From: Oscillibacter valericigenes Sjm18-20
GTDB lineage: Bacteria > Bacillota > Clostridia > Oscillospirales > Oscillospiraceae
Length of the DNA: 64,000 bases
Direction: 5' to 3'
Assembly (NCBI GenBank): GCA_000283575.1
Contig: AP012044.1
Span: forward strand, 4,216,001-4,280,000
In this document: positions 36,005-44,622 of the stretch, piece by piece
How positions within the stretch are numbered: the first letter of the stretch is position 1
Layout of the letters: every line of letters begins with the position of its first letter
The notes under the pieces: model-generated
Seen by the model: the letters and a program-made list of their open reading frames with translations, nothing else
The model's database searches: none
Told to the model about the DNA's origin: nothing
Translations under genes and position numbers: made by a program

Positions 36005-36019
36005 ACTGTTGACACCTCC

Positions 36020-36490
36020 TTAAAATCCGAAGATGCCGACAGGCAGCGGCATCGAAATCCCATAGACAAACAGGGCGTAAACCGCCACGGGAACTACAAT
36101 GCTCAAAATCGCGAATAAAATGGGCCTGCGATTGGTGTTGTCACTGAGCAGCATCATCTGGGCAAAGAGGTAGCAGACCGTGGAGAGAATGAAGCCCACC
36201 GAATTAAAGGCCAGCATGTACAGCAGCATCAGTCCAATGGTGCCGAAACCGCCCAGCGAATCGGATTTGGACGTTTCTTTTTTGCGGGAGTTGGGATTCT
36301 TGTCCAGCAGGGTGAGAGCCAGCTTCCCTGCCGCGGTGAGTATGATGAGAACGGCGATAAAGCGGGGCACGTAACCGGAGCCCACATCATTGGACATGAC
36401 GGTTTTGACCCCCAAGGATGCATAGAACATAAACCCGCCGAATAGCAGGAAAATGACACTGGCGATGGTGTTTCGCGTTTTGATCGTCAT
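36020..36490 (-). CDS. tctB: Tripartite tricarboxylate transporter, small permease TctB
   Basis: A 156-residue protein with four helices in the TctB pattern (ASVIFLLFGGFMFYASLGV at the N-terminus, FIAVLIILTAAGKLAL next). It is encoded 15 bases upstream of tctA on the same transcript. Confidence 0.9.
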   Translation of the reverse strand: MTIKTRNTIASVIFLLFGGFMFYASLGVKTVMSNDVGSGYVPRFIAVLIILTAAGKLALTLLDKNPNSRKKETSKSDSLGGFGTIGLMLLYMLAFNSVGFILSTVCYLFAQMMLLSDNTNRRPILFAILSIVVPVAVYALFVYGISMPLPVGIFGF

Positions 36491-36540
36491 AAAGTTACTC
36501 CTTCAAATGGCTGGCTGGCAATCGTCAGCCGGCGCTTTCA

Positions 36541-36577
36541 GTTGTGTGGCCGGGAAGCAGCTTCCCGGCCACACAAC
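36541..36577 (-). terminator. Long hairpin between tctC and tctB
   Basis: A near-perfect 37-base palindrome (arms of 17 bases beginning GTTGTGTGGCCGGGAAG) without a clear T-run. In binding-protein transport operons such hairpins usually protect the upstream mRNA so that more binding protein than permease is made. Confidence 0.6.
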
Positions 36578-36608
36578 CTTTCACTAGAGTGAGGTGAGAA
36601 AACGGGGC

Positions 36609-37631
36609 TTACTTTGCGAAGAAAGAGGCCAGCTCCTCCACGGTAGCGGGATCTTCCTGATTCATCTGATCGGGACCGCGGTAAAAGCTCTCAGCGTGGT
36701 AGGAGGCGAGGGTGTCAATGAACTCCTGGTTAGCGCAGCACTTCTCAACGGCAGCGGTCAGCAGGTCGACGATGGCCTGATCGGTGCCCTTGGGGAACTT
36801 CATCTCATAATTCTTCTGGCACACGATGGGGAACCCCTGAGAAGTGCAGGTGGGTAGATTTTCAAGGCCGAGGACGGGCTCATCGGCGCAGATGCCCAGA
36901 ACCACCAGCTGGCCGTTTTCCACATAGTCGGCGACGTTCATGTAGTTCACCGCCAGAACGTCCACCTGGTCGCCCAGCAGCGCCGCCAAACGGTCAGAGG
37001 ATGAGGTTCCAACGTCAATCTTATCCAGTTCGATGCCCATGTACTCCTCCATCTGCGCCACCACATAGTGGGTCACGGAGCCGTACACCTGCGAGTAGCG
37101 GATGGTGCTGGGGGTTGCCTTTGCGGCGGCCTGCAGGTCGGTCAGAGAGGACCAGCCCTTTTCCTTCTTGGCCACGATTACATAGGTGTTGTCCTGTGCT
37201 ACGGTGGCGATATTGGAGAAATCGTTGGTATAGGAAAAGTCTGCGGTTTTGGTTGCTTCCTGAACGAGAGACGCGCCCGTGTGGTTAAAGAGGATGCTGT
37301 AGCCGTCGGCCTTTTTGCTCATTACGTCTTTGGCCGCCACGATGCCGGAGCCGCCCTCCTCGTTGATTACGATAAAGTTGACGCCAAAATAATCGCCCAA
37401 CTGCTTGCACATGGCACGGCAATAGGTGTCGGTGTCACCGCCGGCGGCATAGGGGCAGTAGACGGAGACCGTACCGGTGGGCCAATCTACGCCGGAGGCT
37501 CCGGAGCCGGAAGCGGCGCTTCCGGATGCTGAGGAAGTGGAAGGGGAAGAGGATGCGGCACCGCCGGCGCCGCAGGCTGCCAGAGTCAGGGTCATGGCTG
37601 CCGCAAGAGCAAGACAGAGTAGTTTTTTCAT
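36609..37631 (-). CDS. tctC: Tripartite tricarboxylate transporter, substrate-binding lipoprotein TctC
   Basis: A 340-residue lipoprotein: signal peptide with lipobox LAAC (Cys20), a Ser/Gly/Ala-rich linker to about residue 48, then a TctC/Bug fold (VSVYCPYAAGGDTDTYCRAM, then YSQVYGSVTHYVVAQMEE). It catches the carboxylate outside the cell for TctAB. Two Bug-family landmarks, the AAGG loop and the second-domain loop, are both visible. Confidence 0.94.
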   Translation of the reverse strand: MKKLLCLALAAAMTLTLAACGAGGAASSSPSTSSASGSAASGSGASGVDWPTGTVSVYCPYAAGGDTDTYCRAMCKQLGDYFGVNFIVINEEGGSGIVAAKDVMSKKADGYSILFNHTGASLVQEATKTADFSYTNDFSNIATVAQDNTYVIVAKKEKGWSSLTDLQAAAKATPSTIRYSQVYGSVTHYVVAQMEEYMGIELDKIDVGTSSSDRLAALLGDQVDVLAVNYMNVADYVENGQLVVLGICADEPVLGLENLPTCTSQGFPIVCQKNYEMKFPKGTDQAIVDLLTAAVEKCCANQEFIDTLASYHAESFYRGPDQMNQEDPATVEELASFFAK

Positions 37632-37708
37632 GGTGATCCTCCTAAAAATTTTATATAAACAGATCCCGCCTGTTTATCACGCACGATGGATTTCGCAAAT
37701 TGTAATAT

Positions 37709-37753
37709 GTTTTATAAAATAAAGTAATTTTCGTAACTAATTATTTTATAAAC
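37709..37753 (-). promoter_or_regulatory. Large AT-rich palindrome at the tctC promoter, candidate operator
   Basis: The arms GTTTTATAAAATAA and TTATTTTATAAAC are inverted copies with one gap, and inner GTAA/TTAC elements add symmetry. The palindrome overlaps the -10 and start of the tctC promoter. It is a fitting site for the cluster's RpiR regulator, but no binding is shown. Confidence 0.5.
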
Positions 37754-37773
37754 AATTTTCACATCAAATGCAA
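37745..37773 (-). promoter_or_regulatory. Probable tctC promoter
   Basis: On the minus strand TTGCAT (37773-37768) and TATAAA (37750-37745) are separated by 17 bases. The tctC ATG is about 115 bases downstream behind AGGAGG. Confidence 0.55.
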
Positions 37774-37963
37774 GAGGGTTTTTAAAAAATTAGATGAAGT
37801 CACAAAATATTATAATCAGCTTATGCAAAATGTCTAATTGACCGGATTCCAAAGCAAATTTTTTTCTGGAATTTTTCGAACTTATACAGTGTCCGGCCCT
37901 CTGATGGAACAGAAATTGCGGTCTGCTCCGAAAACATGTTTCACTGTTTACGCGATTACAAGG

Positions 37964-38006
37964 CAGGGCTCCTCTCCGGTTCGTAATGAACCGGAGAGGA
38001 GCCCTG
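37964..38006. terminator. Terminator after the amidohydrolase gene
   Basis: A perfect 19-base stem (CAGGGCTCCTCTCCGGTTC and its complement) with a five-base loop. It separates the amidohydrolase transcript from the tctC promoter region. Confidence 0.75.
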
Positions 38007-38023
38007 TACATTTTATATATTTA

Positions 38024-39178
38024 TCAAAACGTAACGCTGCGATAGACCATTAGTCCGCCCTTGACGGTCAGCACCGGATCGTAGACCGTGGAGCCGGTGC
38101 GCAGCTGCTGCGCCGGATTGCCGTAAGGCCGGTCTCCAAACGTCACGGGGCCGTCCGCCGGGCGGAATACGGCGCAGTCCGCGTCCGCTCCGACCGACAA
38201 TGTCCCGGCGCCACCCCCGAGGCCTAGCTGCCGGGCGGGATTCACCGTACAGCGGCGAATGACTTCGTATAAAGGAATGCCCAGGTATACGTAGCGGGAG
38301 ATCTGCATGGCCAGATTAAAGCTGGTGGGCCGTAGATGCATACTTAGGATCGTCAGATCTGTCCCGATGAAATCCGGCCAGAATCCCTCGGAAATCGCGG
38401 CCTCCGCCGTGGAGAATCCGAAATGGGCGCGGGCATCCGCCGCCTCAAACAACACGCCCCGCTCCCGGGCGGCTTTTGCAGAAACACTGACGCGGCCCCG
38501 GGAGTCAAGAATCGTGGAGCCGATATTCATGTACATATGAGTCAGCACATCTCCGGGCCTCAGAATGTCCAGCAGCTCGTCCATAGGGCCGGGGGGGTCG
38601 GTGCAGTGCACCATCACCGATACGCCCAGCCGCTCCGCCATCCGCACGGTTTTCCGCAAAGGCTCGTATCCCAGTTCTTTGACGATGGGCGCGCTTGTGC
38701 GCAACTTCAGCCCCGCCAGCTCGCCGCCATACTCGGAAAATAGCTCCCGCAGTGCCCCTTCGTCGAATACGGCGGGGTTCACGTCCTCCAGTGCGCCGGG
38801 CAGGGTGGACAGTCCCAGCGGGCTGACGTGAAGGTAGGGGCGGATGGTCAGACGGGTCTGCTCCAAAAACGGGCGGTATTGCCGATAGGTGGCGCAGCCC
38901 GTACTGCCCGCATCCACCGCCGCCGTCACGCCGCTGGAAAAGCACACGCCCTCCGCCGGAATGCCGATGCCCGCCAGCGGATAGAGGTGGGCATGGTGAT
39001 CCACCAGTCCCGGCGTCACCACGCAACCCACGGCGGAGATCACATTGTCACCCTCCGCCGTCTCCGCACAGTCCGAAATTTGCAGGATATGCCCGCCGTC
39101 GATGACTACATCCGCTATCTTGTCCAGTTCGTTGGAGGGGTCGATGACTCGGCCGCCTTTTAAAATCAATTTTGGCAT
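38024..39178 (-). CDS. Amidohydrolase/deacetylase family metallohydrolase
   Basis: A 384-residue dihydroorotase-like enzyme. ATG 39178 is preferred (AAGGAG five bases upstream). Metal-site motifs are PGLVDHHAHLYPLAG near the N-terminus, VMVHCTDPPG in the middle and FIGTDLTILS near the end; the PARQLGLGGGAGTLSVGADA segment is the usual C-terminal return to the small domain. It probably hydrolyses a cyclic or linear amide and belongs to the same metabolic set as the tct genes. Confidence 0.85.
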   Translation of the reverse strand: MPKLILKGGRVIDPSNELDKIADVVIDGGHILQISDCAETAEGDNVISAVGCVVTPGLVDHHAHLYPLAGIGIPAEGVCFSSGVTAAVDAGSTGCATYRQYRPFLEQTRLTIRPYLHVSPLGLSTLPGALEDVNPAVFDEGALRELFSEYGGELAGLKLRTSAPIVKELGYEPLRKTVRMAERLGVSVMVHCTDPPGPMDELLDILRPGDVLTHMYMNIGSTILDSRGRVSVSAKAARERGVLFEAADARAHFGFSTAEAAISEGFWPDFIGTDLTILSMHLRPTSFNLAMQISRYVYLGIPLYEVIRRCTVNPARQLGLGGGAGTLSVGADADCAVFRPADGPVTFGDRPYGNPAQQLRTGSTVYDPVLTVKGGLMVYRSVTF

Positions 39179-39224
39179 AGAATCTCCTTGCATTATAAAG
39201 TAGTAGTTATTAGAGCCCCTCTCC

Positions 39225-39420
39225 AAGGGCTGTGCTACACTGTAAAGGATGCTGAGGATTGGTGAGAACCCCCTACCACCAGATGGTTTTTAAAAGGTTC
39301 CAGCCACAGCCCTTTGCAGTTTTGTTAATCAGTTAAATACCGCTAGACGGTTTATGTGGAACAAGGTTACAAGAGCAAAGTGCCCTGTGGATGCAGCATC
39401 ACAATCTTACCGCTGGAGGT
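39225..39420 (+). ncRNA. Candidate IS110 bridge RNA
   Basis: The non-coding region 5' of the transposase can fold: AAGGGCTGTG (39225-39234) pairs perfectly with CACAGCCCTT (39305-39314), enclosing 70 nt with further pairings. Inside it CTGAGGATTGGTG (39252-39264) is complementary, with one bulged base, to CACCATCCTCAG at the element's right side (40681-40692). IS110-group elements are known to encode a bridge RNA in this place whose donor loop pairs with the element ends. Ends of the RNA are not defined here. Confidence 0.45.
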
Positions 39421-39426
39421 TTTGCT

Positions 39427-40602
39427 ATGATTTCTGTTGGAATCGACGTCGCCAAGGACAAGCACGACTGCTTCATCGTCAGTTCGGAAGGAGAAGTTCT
39501 CGCGGATGTGTTTACCATTTCAAACAGCATCGATGGCTTTCACTGCCTGCTGCAAAAAATTGGGGACTGTACCTCGCCTCAGGACAAAATAAAAGTAGGA
39601 CTTGAGGCTACCGGGCATTACAGCTACAACATTCTCGGGTTTCTTCTTGACAACGGTCTTCCCGCCTATGTCTTAAACCCCTTGCACACGAATCTTTACC
39701 GGAAGAGTCTCAGCCTGAGAAAGACGAAGACCGACCGTGTCGATGCGCGAACGATTGCGGATATGCTTTTGTCCGATGTGGGCCTCAAGCCCTACACAGA
39801 CACAGCCTACCACGACGAGGAGTTACAGTCACTGACGAGATACCGTTTTGACAAGGTGAAAGAGCGCGGCCAGCTCAAGCAGTCGATTGCTCGCCTGGTC
39901 TGCATCCTGTTCCCTGAACTGGAAAAACTGATGCCGACGCTTCACATAGTTTCCGTTTATGCCTTGCTGGAGGAATTCCCCGGAGCTAGACAGATTGCCC
40001 AGGCACATCTGACGCGGCTGAAAACGCTTTTACATGACGCTTCCAAAGGTCGCTATGGGCGGGACGTGGCCGTGAATATCCGCGAAACAGCCAGAATTTC
40101 TGTTGGCTCCGTGATGCCGGCTAAATCCTTGGAACTCAGGCATACCATTCATCTTATCCGGGAGCTGGACGCTGAGAGCGATGAAATTGAGGCAGAGATT
40201 CAGAAGATCATGGATAAACTGCACTCTCGGATAACGACGATCCCAGGCATTGGGCACCGTATGGGAGCAATGATTCTGGCCGAGGTAGGCGACTTCTCAC
40301 GTTTTGAGTCTCCGGACAAACTGTTGGCCTACGCTGGGCTCTCTCCTTCTACATATCAATCCGGGCAACTCAAAAACTGCTATGCCTGTATGGAAAAACG
40401 AGGTTCCAGATACCTGCGTTACGCCATATTCAATGCCGCAAAATATGTTTGCCTATGGGACCCGATATTCTCTGCCTACCTTGCAAAGAAACGGGCGGAA
40501 GGCAAGCATTACAATGTCGCTATATCCCCTGCCGCCAAGAAGCTGGTGCGGCTGATCTATGCAATGGAGAAATCCAGAGAGCCCTACCGCTTGGCAGCGT
40601 AA
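39427..40602 (+). CDS. IS110-family DEDD transposase (recombinase)
   Basis: A 391-residue protein from ATG 39427 (GGAGG upstream). The N-terminal RuvC-like DEDD domain has VGIDVAKDKHDCF, GLEATGHYSYN and KTKTDRVDARTIADM. The C-terminal Tnp domain (Transposase_20) has TIPGIGHRMGAMILAEVGDF and YAGLSPSTYQSG with the conserved serine. All acidic residues are present and the frame is intact, so it may be active. Confidence 0.95.
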   Translation: MISVGIDVAKDKHDCFIVSSEGEVLADVFTISNSIDGFHCLLQKIGDCTSPQDKIKVGLEATGHYSYNILGFLLDNGLPAYVLNPLHTNLYRKSLSLRKTKTDRVDARTIADMLLSDVGLKPYTDTAYHDEELQSLTRYRFDKVKERGQLKQSIARLVCILFPELEKLMPTLHIVSVYALLEEFPGARQIAQAHLTRLKTLLHDASKGRYGRDVAVNIRETARISVGSVMPAKSLELRHTIHLIRELDAESDEIEAEIQKIMDKLHSRITTIPGIGHRMGAMILAEVGDFSRFESPDKLLAYAGLSPSTYQSGQLKNCYACMEKRGSRYLRYAIFNAAKYVCLWDPIFSAYLAKKRAEGKHYNVAISPAAKKLVRLIYAMEKSREPYRLAA

Positions 40603-40623
40603 CTTTCACTTAATAGCCCGCCT

Positions 40624-40641
40624 GGCGTCTCAGCAGACGCC
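40624..40641. repeat. Short perfect hairpin after the IS110 transposase
   Basis: GGCGTCT-CAGC-AGACGCC, a 7-base stem with a four-base loop, 21 bases after the stop codon. It has no T-run, so its role as a terminator is doubtful. Confidence 0.5.
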
Positions 40642-41003
40642 TGCTTTGCTATACCCTTTTTGAACCATCCGCCTTTTGACCACCATCCTCAGTTTCAGGG
40701 TTGACTTTTATTAGTTAATCTTTCTGTCCCATACAGAATTAAAACCAGTTTGATATGGGGTCCAATGTGATGATGGTGATGAGACGGACAATCCGCATTC
40801 CCACCATCTTTGATACTGTCCTCCCCCAGCTCTTTGGCAGTAATGGCCGGTCTCAACGCCACCGAAAGCGCAGACAAGCAACTCAGTCAGTGGCTTCTTG
40901 TCGGTTACGATCAATCACCATCTTTTTGTCTGTTAATTTTATCATACAGATTCAAAAAATTATTGTCAACCATCACTTTTCTTCCACTTTAATCTCGTTG
41001 GAG

Positions 41004-41336
41004 GGCGGGCGGAAGCTCCACATCAGTGAACCGGAGCTGATCGAGCTCAGGCACCGGCATGATCAGGTATGCGAGATGTATGACCTGCCTGTGTTTCAGA
41101 AAGGCCAGAAAAAGGAAAAGGTGAAATCCATGTCCACAGCGGAATACCACGCCGCCGCGCGGGGCGAGAGCTGGAAGTTCCGGTTCATGGGTACTATCGA
41201 CGAGTGCATGCGCTATCCCGGAACCCACGAGGAGTTCATCACCTTGATGCGCACTGAAGGTCACGATGTCCGTTGGCAGGATTCCAGAAAAAGCATCACT
41301 TACACAATCCCTGGTGGAATGAAGCGCCGGGACGAC
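41004..41336 (+). pseudogene. Relaxase C-terminal remnant
   Basis: About 110 codons without a start read HISEPELIELRHRHDQVCEM, LPVFQKGQKKEKVKSMS and GTHEEFITLMRTEGHDVRW, then KSITYTIPGG. This matches the region after the catalytic domain of MobA/VirD2-type relaxases from Clostridia mobile elements (the 'HEEF...L...GY.V' block). The catalytic Tyr and HxH parts are absent. It shows that a second mobilisable element once lay here. Confidence 0.7.
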
Positions 41337-41367
41337 CGGGGAGCAGATCACGGCGCTGGCGCGGGAT

Positions 41368-41562
41368 GTGGCGGCGGTGCGGGAGATGCTGCAACTGGCT
41401 GGGAAGCGGAAAGAGCGGCGTATCTCTCTCCCGCGGCTGCATCTGCACATTCCACATCTCAGCCCGGCGTGGCTGTTAATCCCGGTGATCTTGCTGGTGC
41501 TCTGGGCAATGTGGCACAGCTGGGACACGCTCTGGAACGGACTCAGGATATTGTTCCCGTGA
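41368..41562 (+). CDS. Small membrane protein of a mobilisation region
   Basis: A 64-residue product (start uncertain; the frame is open further upstream) with a positive/coiled N-terminal part (MAAVREMLQLAGKRKERR) and one membrane helix (LLIPVILLVLWAMW). Such proteins follow relaxase genes in these elements and are thought to be accessory. It may be part of the decayed region. Confidence 0.5.
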   Translation: MAAVREMLQLAGKRKERRISLPRLHLHIPHLSPAWLLIPVILLVLWAMWHSWDTLWNGLRILFP

Positions 41563-41577
41563 AGGACGCCACAACTA

Positions 41578-41690
41578 TGAATCCGTATACAGACCGAAAA
41601 GTGTTCACCAAAGAACGTGAAAAGAAAATCGCCCTCGGACATAAAGCGGACGACCACGAGGATGAGCAAACCTGGCTGCAGACGATGTAA
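41578..41690 (+). CDS. Small hydrophilic protein
   Basis: A 37-codon frame from ATG 41578 encodes MNPYTDRKVFTKEREKKIAL and ends in an acidic WLQTM tail. The sequence is of a kind repeatedly seen in mobile-element modules between relaxase and recombinase genes. Its stop overlaps the start of the next gene. Confidence 0.4.
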
Positions 41691-41911
41691 TGAAGCGTCA
41701 CAGTTACTACCCCGATACGGGAGAAAGGATTTTTATAAGCAGAAACCAAAAAGGCGACAACGTGCGGAGTGTGATGTTCAGCTATGTCGGAACGGATCAT
41801 GATTTCGACGAGTTCCTGAAAATGCTGCTCCACGATTATTTATCCGCGGATAATCCTTACATCGTAAGCAAGCAAAATATTGTTGATAACGTAGAATCTG
41901 GCGTTGCCTGA
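41690..41911 (+). CDS. Small conserved mobile-element protein
   Basis: A 73-residue soluble protein (MKRHSYYPDTGERIFISRN, then FDEFLKMLLHDYLSAD). The ATG overlaps the previous stop. It lies just before the serine recombinase gene; a regulatory or accessory role in excision is possible but unknown. Confidence 0.5.
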   Translation: MKRHSYYPDTGERIFISRNQKGDNVRSVMFSYVGTDHDFDEFLKMLLHDYLSADNPYIVSKQNIVDNVESGVA

Positions 41912-41942
41912 ACCATTCCGATAGCTATTCAAAATTTTGTGT

Positions 41943-41981
41943 GCTATGGTGGTGTGTCGTGAATAAACGGCACACCATAGC
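41943..41981 (+). promoter_or_regulatory. Hairpin in front of the recombinase ribosome-binding site
   Basis: GCTATGGT and ACCATAGC pair over a 23-base interior with further GTG/CAC pairing. The hairpin ends at the GGAAAGGAG ribosome-binding site of the recombinase, so it could affect its translation or transcription. Confidence 0.4.
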
Positions 41982-42606
41982 GGAAAGGAGCAATCATGAG
42001 AGCGTGGCTCTATTACCGCCTCTCCCGTGATGAGGACGAGGAACTGAACTCGCTGACAAACCAACGAAAAATCATTTTCGAGTATGCGGTGACACACGGG
42101 CACGAGGTCGTCGGCGAATCCTTTGACGACAACGTCAGCGGGATGCATTTCAACCGGGAAGGAATCGACCGCATCTACGAGGCGGTGGATGCCGGAGGAA
42201 TTGAGGCCGTCATCGTCAAGGATCCCTCCCGCCTCGGCCGACACCGCACCCAGACGGCGCTGTTTATCGATTACCTCCGGGAGCACGACGTCCGTGTGCT
42301 TTCCGCCACAGAAAATATAGACACCTTCAATGAAAACGATGATCTCATTATTGGCTTTAAGGGATTGGTCAATGATTTTTATGCCAGAGACGGCAGCCGA
42401 CGTGTACGCACCGGGTATCGGCAGCGCCAAAAGGAGGGAATTGTAACCATGGCGCCCTTCGGGTATTCCAAGGATAAAAATACTGTCAGCGCCAGTGATA
42501 AAATGCAAGAAAACGCCGGTCAAAAAATGCAGGTTTGCAGCGGAGAGAAATGCAATATGGTACACTCGAATCTGCCTGCCGTAATGGAGGCGGAAAGGGT
42601 GTCAGA

Positions 42607-43828
42607 ATGGAAGGAGCAAACTGGATGGATATCCGAAGCGACCGGCAAAAAGGACTGAGCTACACGGAGATCGCGCGCAAGTACAACCTTGACCCGAGGA
42701 CGGCGAAGAAATACGCCGAGAGCGAGACACGGCCGGTATACAGCCTGAGCGCGGCGAAGCCGTCAAAGCTGGACCCGTACAAGGAGCAGATCGCAATATG
42801 GCTGGAGGAAGCGCCGTACTCAGCGGAGCGAATTCCGGAAAAGATCCGGGAGCAGGGCTTTGACGGCGGGCACAGCATCGTGCGAGAATACGTACGCAAC
42901 AAAAAGGAGCAGCTGGACGAGAAGGCAACGGTACGATTTGAGACAATGCCGGGGCTGCAAGGCCAAATGGACTGGGCATTTTTCGAGGATCACACCGTCA
43001 TGGAGGGCGGAAAGCTGAAGAAGCTGTACTGCTTTCTGTTTATTCTCGGATACTCACGGGCACGGTACATAGAGTTTGTGACCGACATGAGCACAAACAC
43101 ACTGATCCGCTGCCATGCCAACGCGTTCCGGTACTTCGGCGGATACCCCGAGGAAATCCTGTACGACAACATGAAACAGGTCGTCATCAAGCGGCTGCTG
43201 AAGCAGGAGGACAGCACCCTGAACCGGCAGTTCGAGGACTTTGCCGGGTTCTACGGCTTCAAGCCTGTGCTGTGTGCAGACCATACCGGGGCCAGACGAA
43301 AGGCAAGGTGGAGCGCACCGTGCAGTTTGTCCGGGATAATTTCATGGTGGGCATCAAGTATAGCTCCTTGTATGACCTCAACGGCCAGGCGCTGGCCTGG
43401 TGCAACAAGGTTAACGGAAAAATCCATGCCACAACGAACGAAATTCCCTTCGAGCGATTAAAAAAAGAGGGCCTCAACCCTCTCAACGCGAATATATTAT
43501 CGACAAAATTAACCTGCGCCGGGTGCAAAAAGACTGCCTCATCTCGTACGGCGGTAATCAGTATTCCGTGCCATCAGAATACGCCGGCAAAGATGTGGCA
43601 GTCGTAGCGCTGGACAACCTGCTCGCCGTCTACCACGAAGGAAAGCAAATCGCCCTGCACCGGATATCCTATCAGAAAAAGGACATGGTCGTCAATGCCC
43701 ATCACTACCGCAGGCTGACGGTCAAGCAGTCTTTCGACATCGAAAACACGCTGCTGGACGGTGACAACGTCATCGATTTTCCCATCCAGCCACATGATTT
43801 GAGCCGGTATGACGAGGTATTGTTATGA
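42607..43828 (+). pseudogene. istA: IS21 transposase istA with two frameshifts
   Basis: The first frame covers the helix-turn-helix (YTEIARKYNLDPRTAKKY) and the start of the rve integrase core (GQMDWAFFEDHTVMEGGKL). It breaks near 43290, where a second frame continues GQTKGKVERTVQFVRDNFMV. That breaks near 43480, where a third continues EYIIDKINLRRVQKDCLISY to the end. The D,D,E core is present only in pieces, so no full transposase is made unless by frameshifting. Confidence 0.85.
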
Positions 43829-44622
43829 CGGAACTGACGATGGAACGCCTCAGGGAGAACCTTGAAAGCCTGAAAATGAAAAACACGCTGGAGATCCTGG
43901 ACAATTATCTTGAGAGAGCTGCAAAAGACGAGCTTAACATCGTGGAGGTGCTCGATCATATCTTTGCAGAGGAGGCGCTCAGCAAACGGCGGCGCGCCTA
44001 TGAAAAACAGGTGCAGATGTCGGGCTTTCCCATCAAAAAGACGTTGGAGGACTTTGATTTCAGTTTTCAGCCCTCCATTGACAAGCGGCAGATCGAGGAA
44101 CTGGCCACCATGCGTTTTCTGGAGAATGGAGAAAATATCGTCTTTCTCGGCCCGCCCGGCGTGGGCAAGACCCATCTGGCCTCGGCGCTGGGGATGGTCG
44201 CCGCCAGGCATCGATTCTCCACTTACTACATTAACTGCCACTCACTGATTGAGCAGCTCAAAAAGGCCCATTTTGAAAACCGTCTTCCAGATAAGCTCAA
44301 AGCTCCGGGCAAATACAAGCTGCTCATCATCGACGAAATCGGGTATCTCCCAATGGATATTCAGGGGGCGAACCTGTTCTTTCAGCTTATTGCCAGACGG
44401 TATGAAAAGGTCTCAACAGTCTTTACCTCCAACAAGACCTTTTCCCAATGGAACGAGATCTTTGCTGATGTCACCATCGCCTCCGCGATCCTCGACCGTG
44501 TTCTGCACCACTGTACCGTCGTCAATATCAAGGGCGAAAGCTACCGGCTAAAAGAACGCAAAGAATATATGAAGCAAAAACAGCACATCGTCAATACCCT
44601 CTTCGAGCAGGGACAAAACTAA
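43825..44622 (+). CDS. istB: IS21 helper ATPase IstB
   Basis: A 265-residue AAA+ ATPase. Walker A is GPPGVGKT at 109-116, Walker B LLIIDEIGYL, followed by the sensor region STVFTSNKTFSQW. IstB remodels target DNA for the IstA transposase. It overlaps the istA end by four bases, and the frame is intact. Confidence 0.94.
   Translation: MTELTMERLRENLESLKMKNTLEILDNYLERAAKDELNIVEVLDHIFAEEALSKRRRAYEKQVQMSGFPIKKTLEDFDFSFQPSIDKRQIEELATMRFLENGENIVFLGPPGVGKTHLASALGMVAARHRFSTYYINCHSLIEQLKKAHFENRLPDKLKAPGKYKLLIIDEIGYLPMDIQGANLFFQLIARRYEKVSTVFTSNKTFSQWNEIFADVTIASAILDRVLHHCTVVNIKGESYRLKERKEYMKQKQHIVNTLFEQGQN

Larger units (their letters stand above)
39225..40710 (+). mobile_element. IS110-family insertion sequence
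   Basis: A transposase gene with about 200 bp of structured 5' non-coding DNA and about 100 bp of 3' non-coding DNA. No terminal inverted repeats or target duplications are expected in this family. The limits are approximate: the left end lies between the amidohydrolase start (39178) and 39225, and the right end near 40700. Confidence 0.7.

Noticed and set aside
34991..36118. Long plus-strand open frame opposite tctA/tctB
   Set aside because: It is the complement of a well-supported permease gene. Its product is rich in Gly, Gln, His and Asp with no domain, as expected from antisense reading of GC-rich codons.
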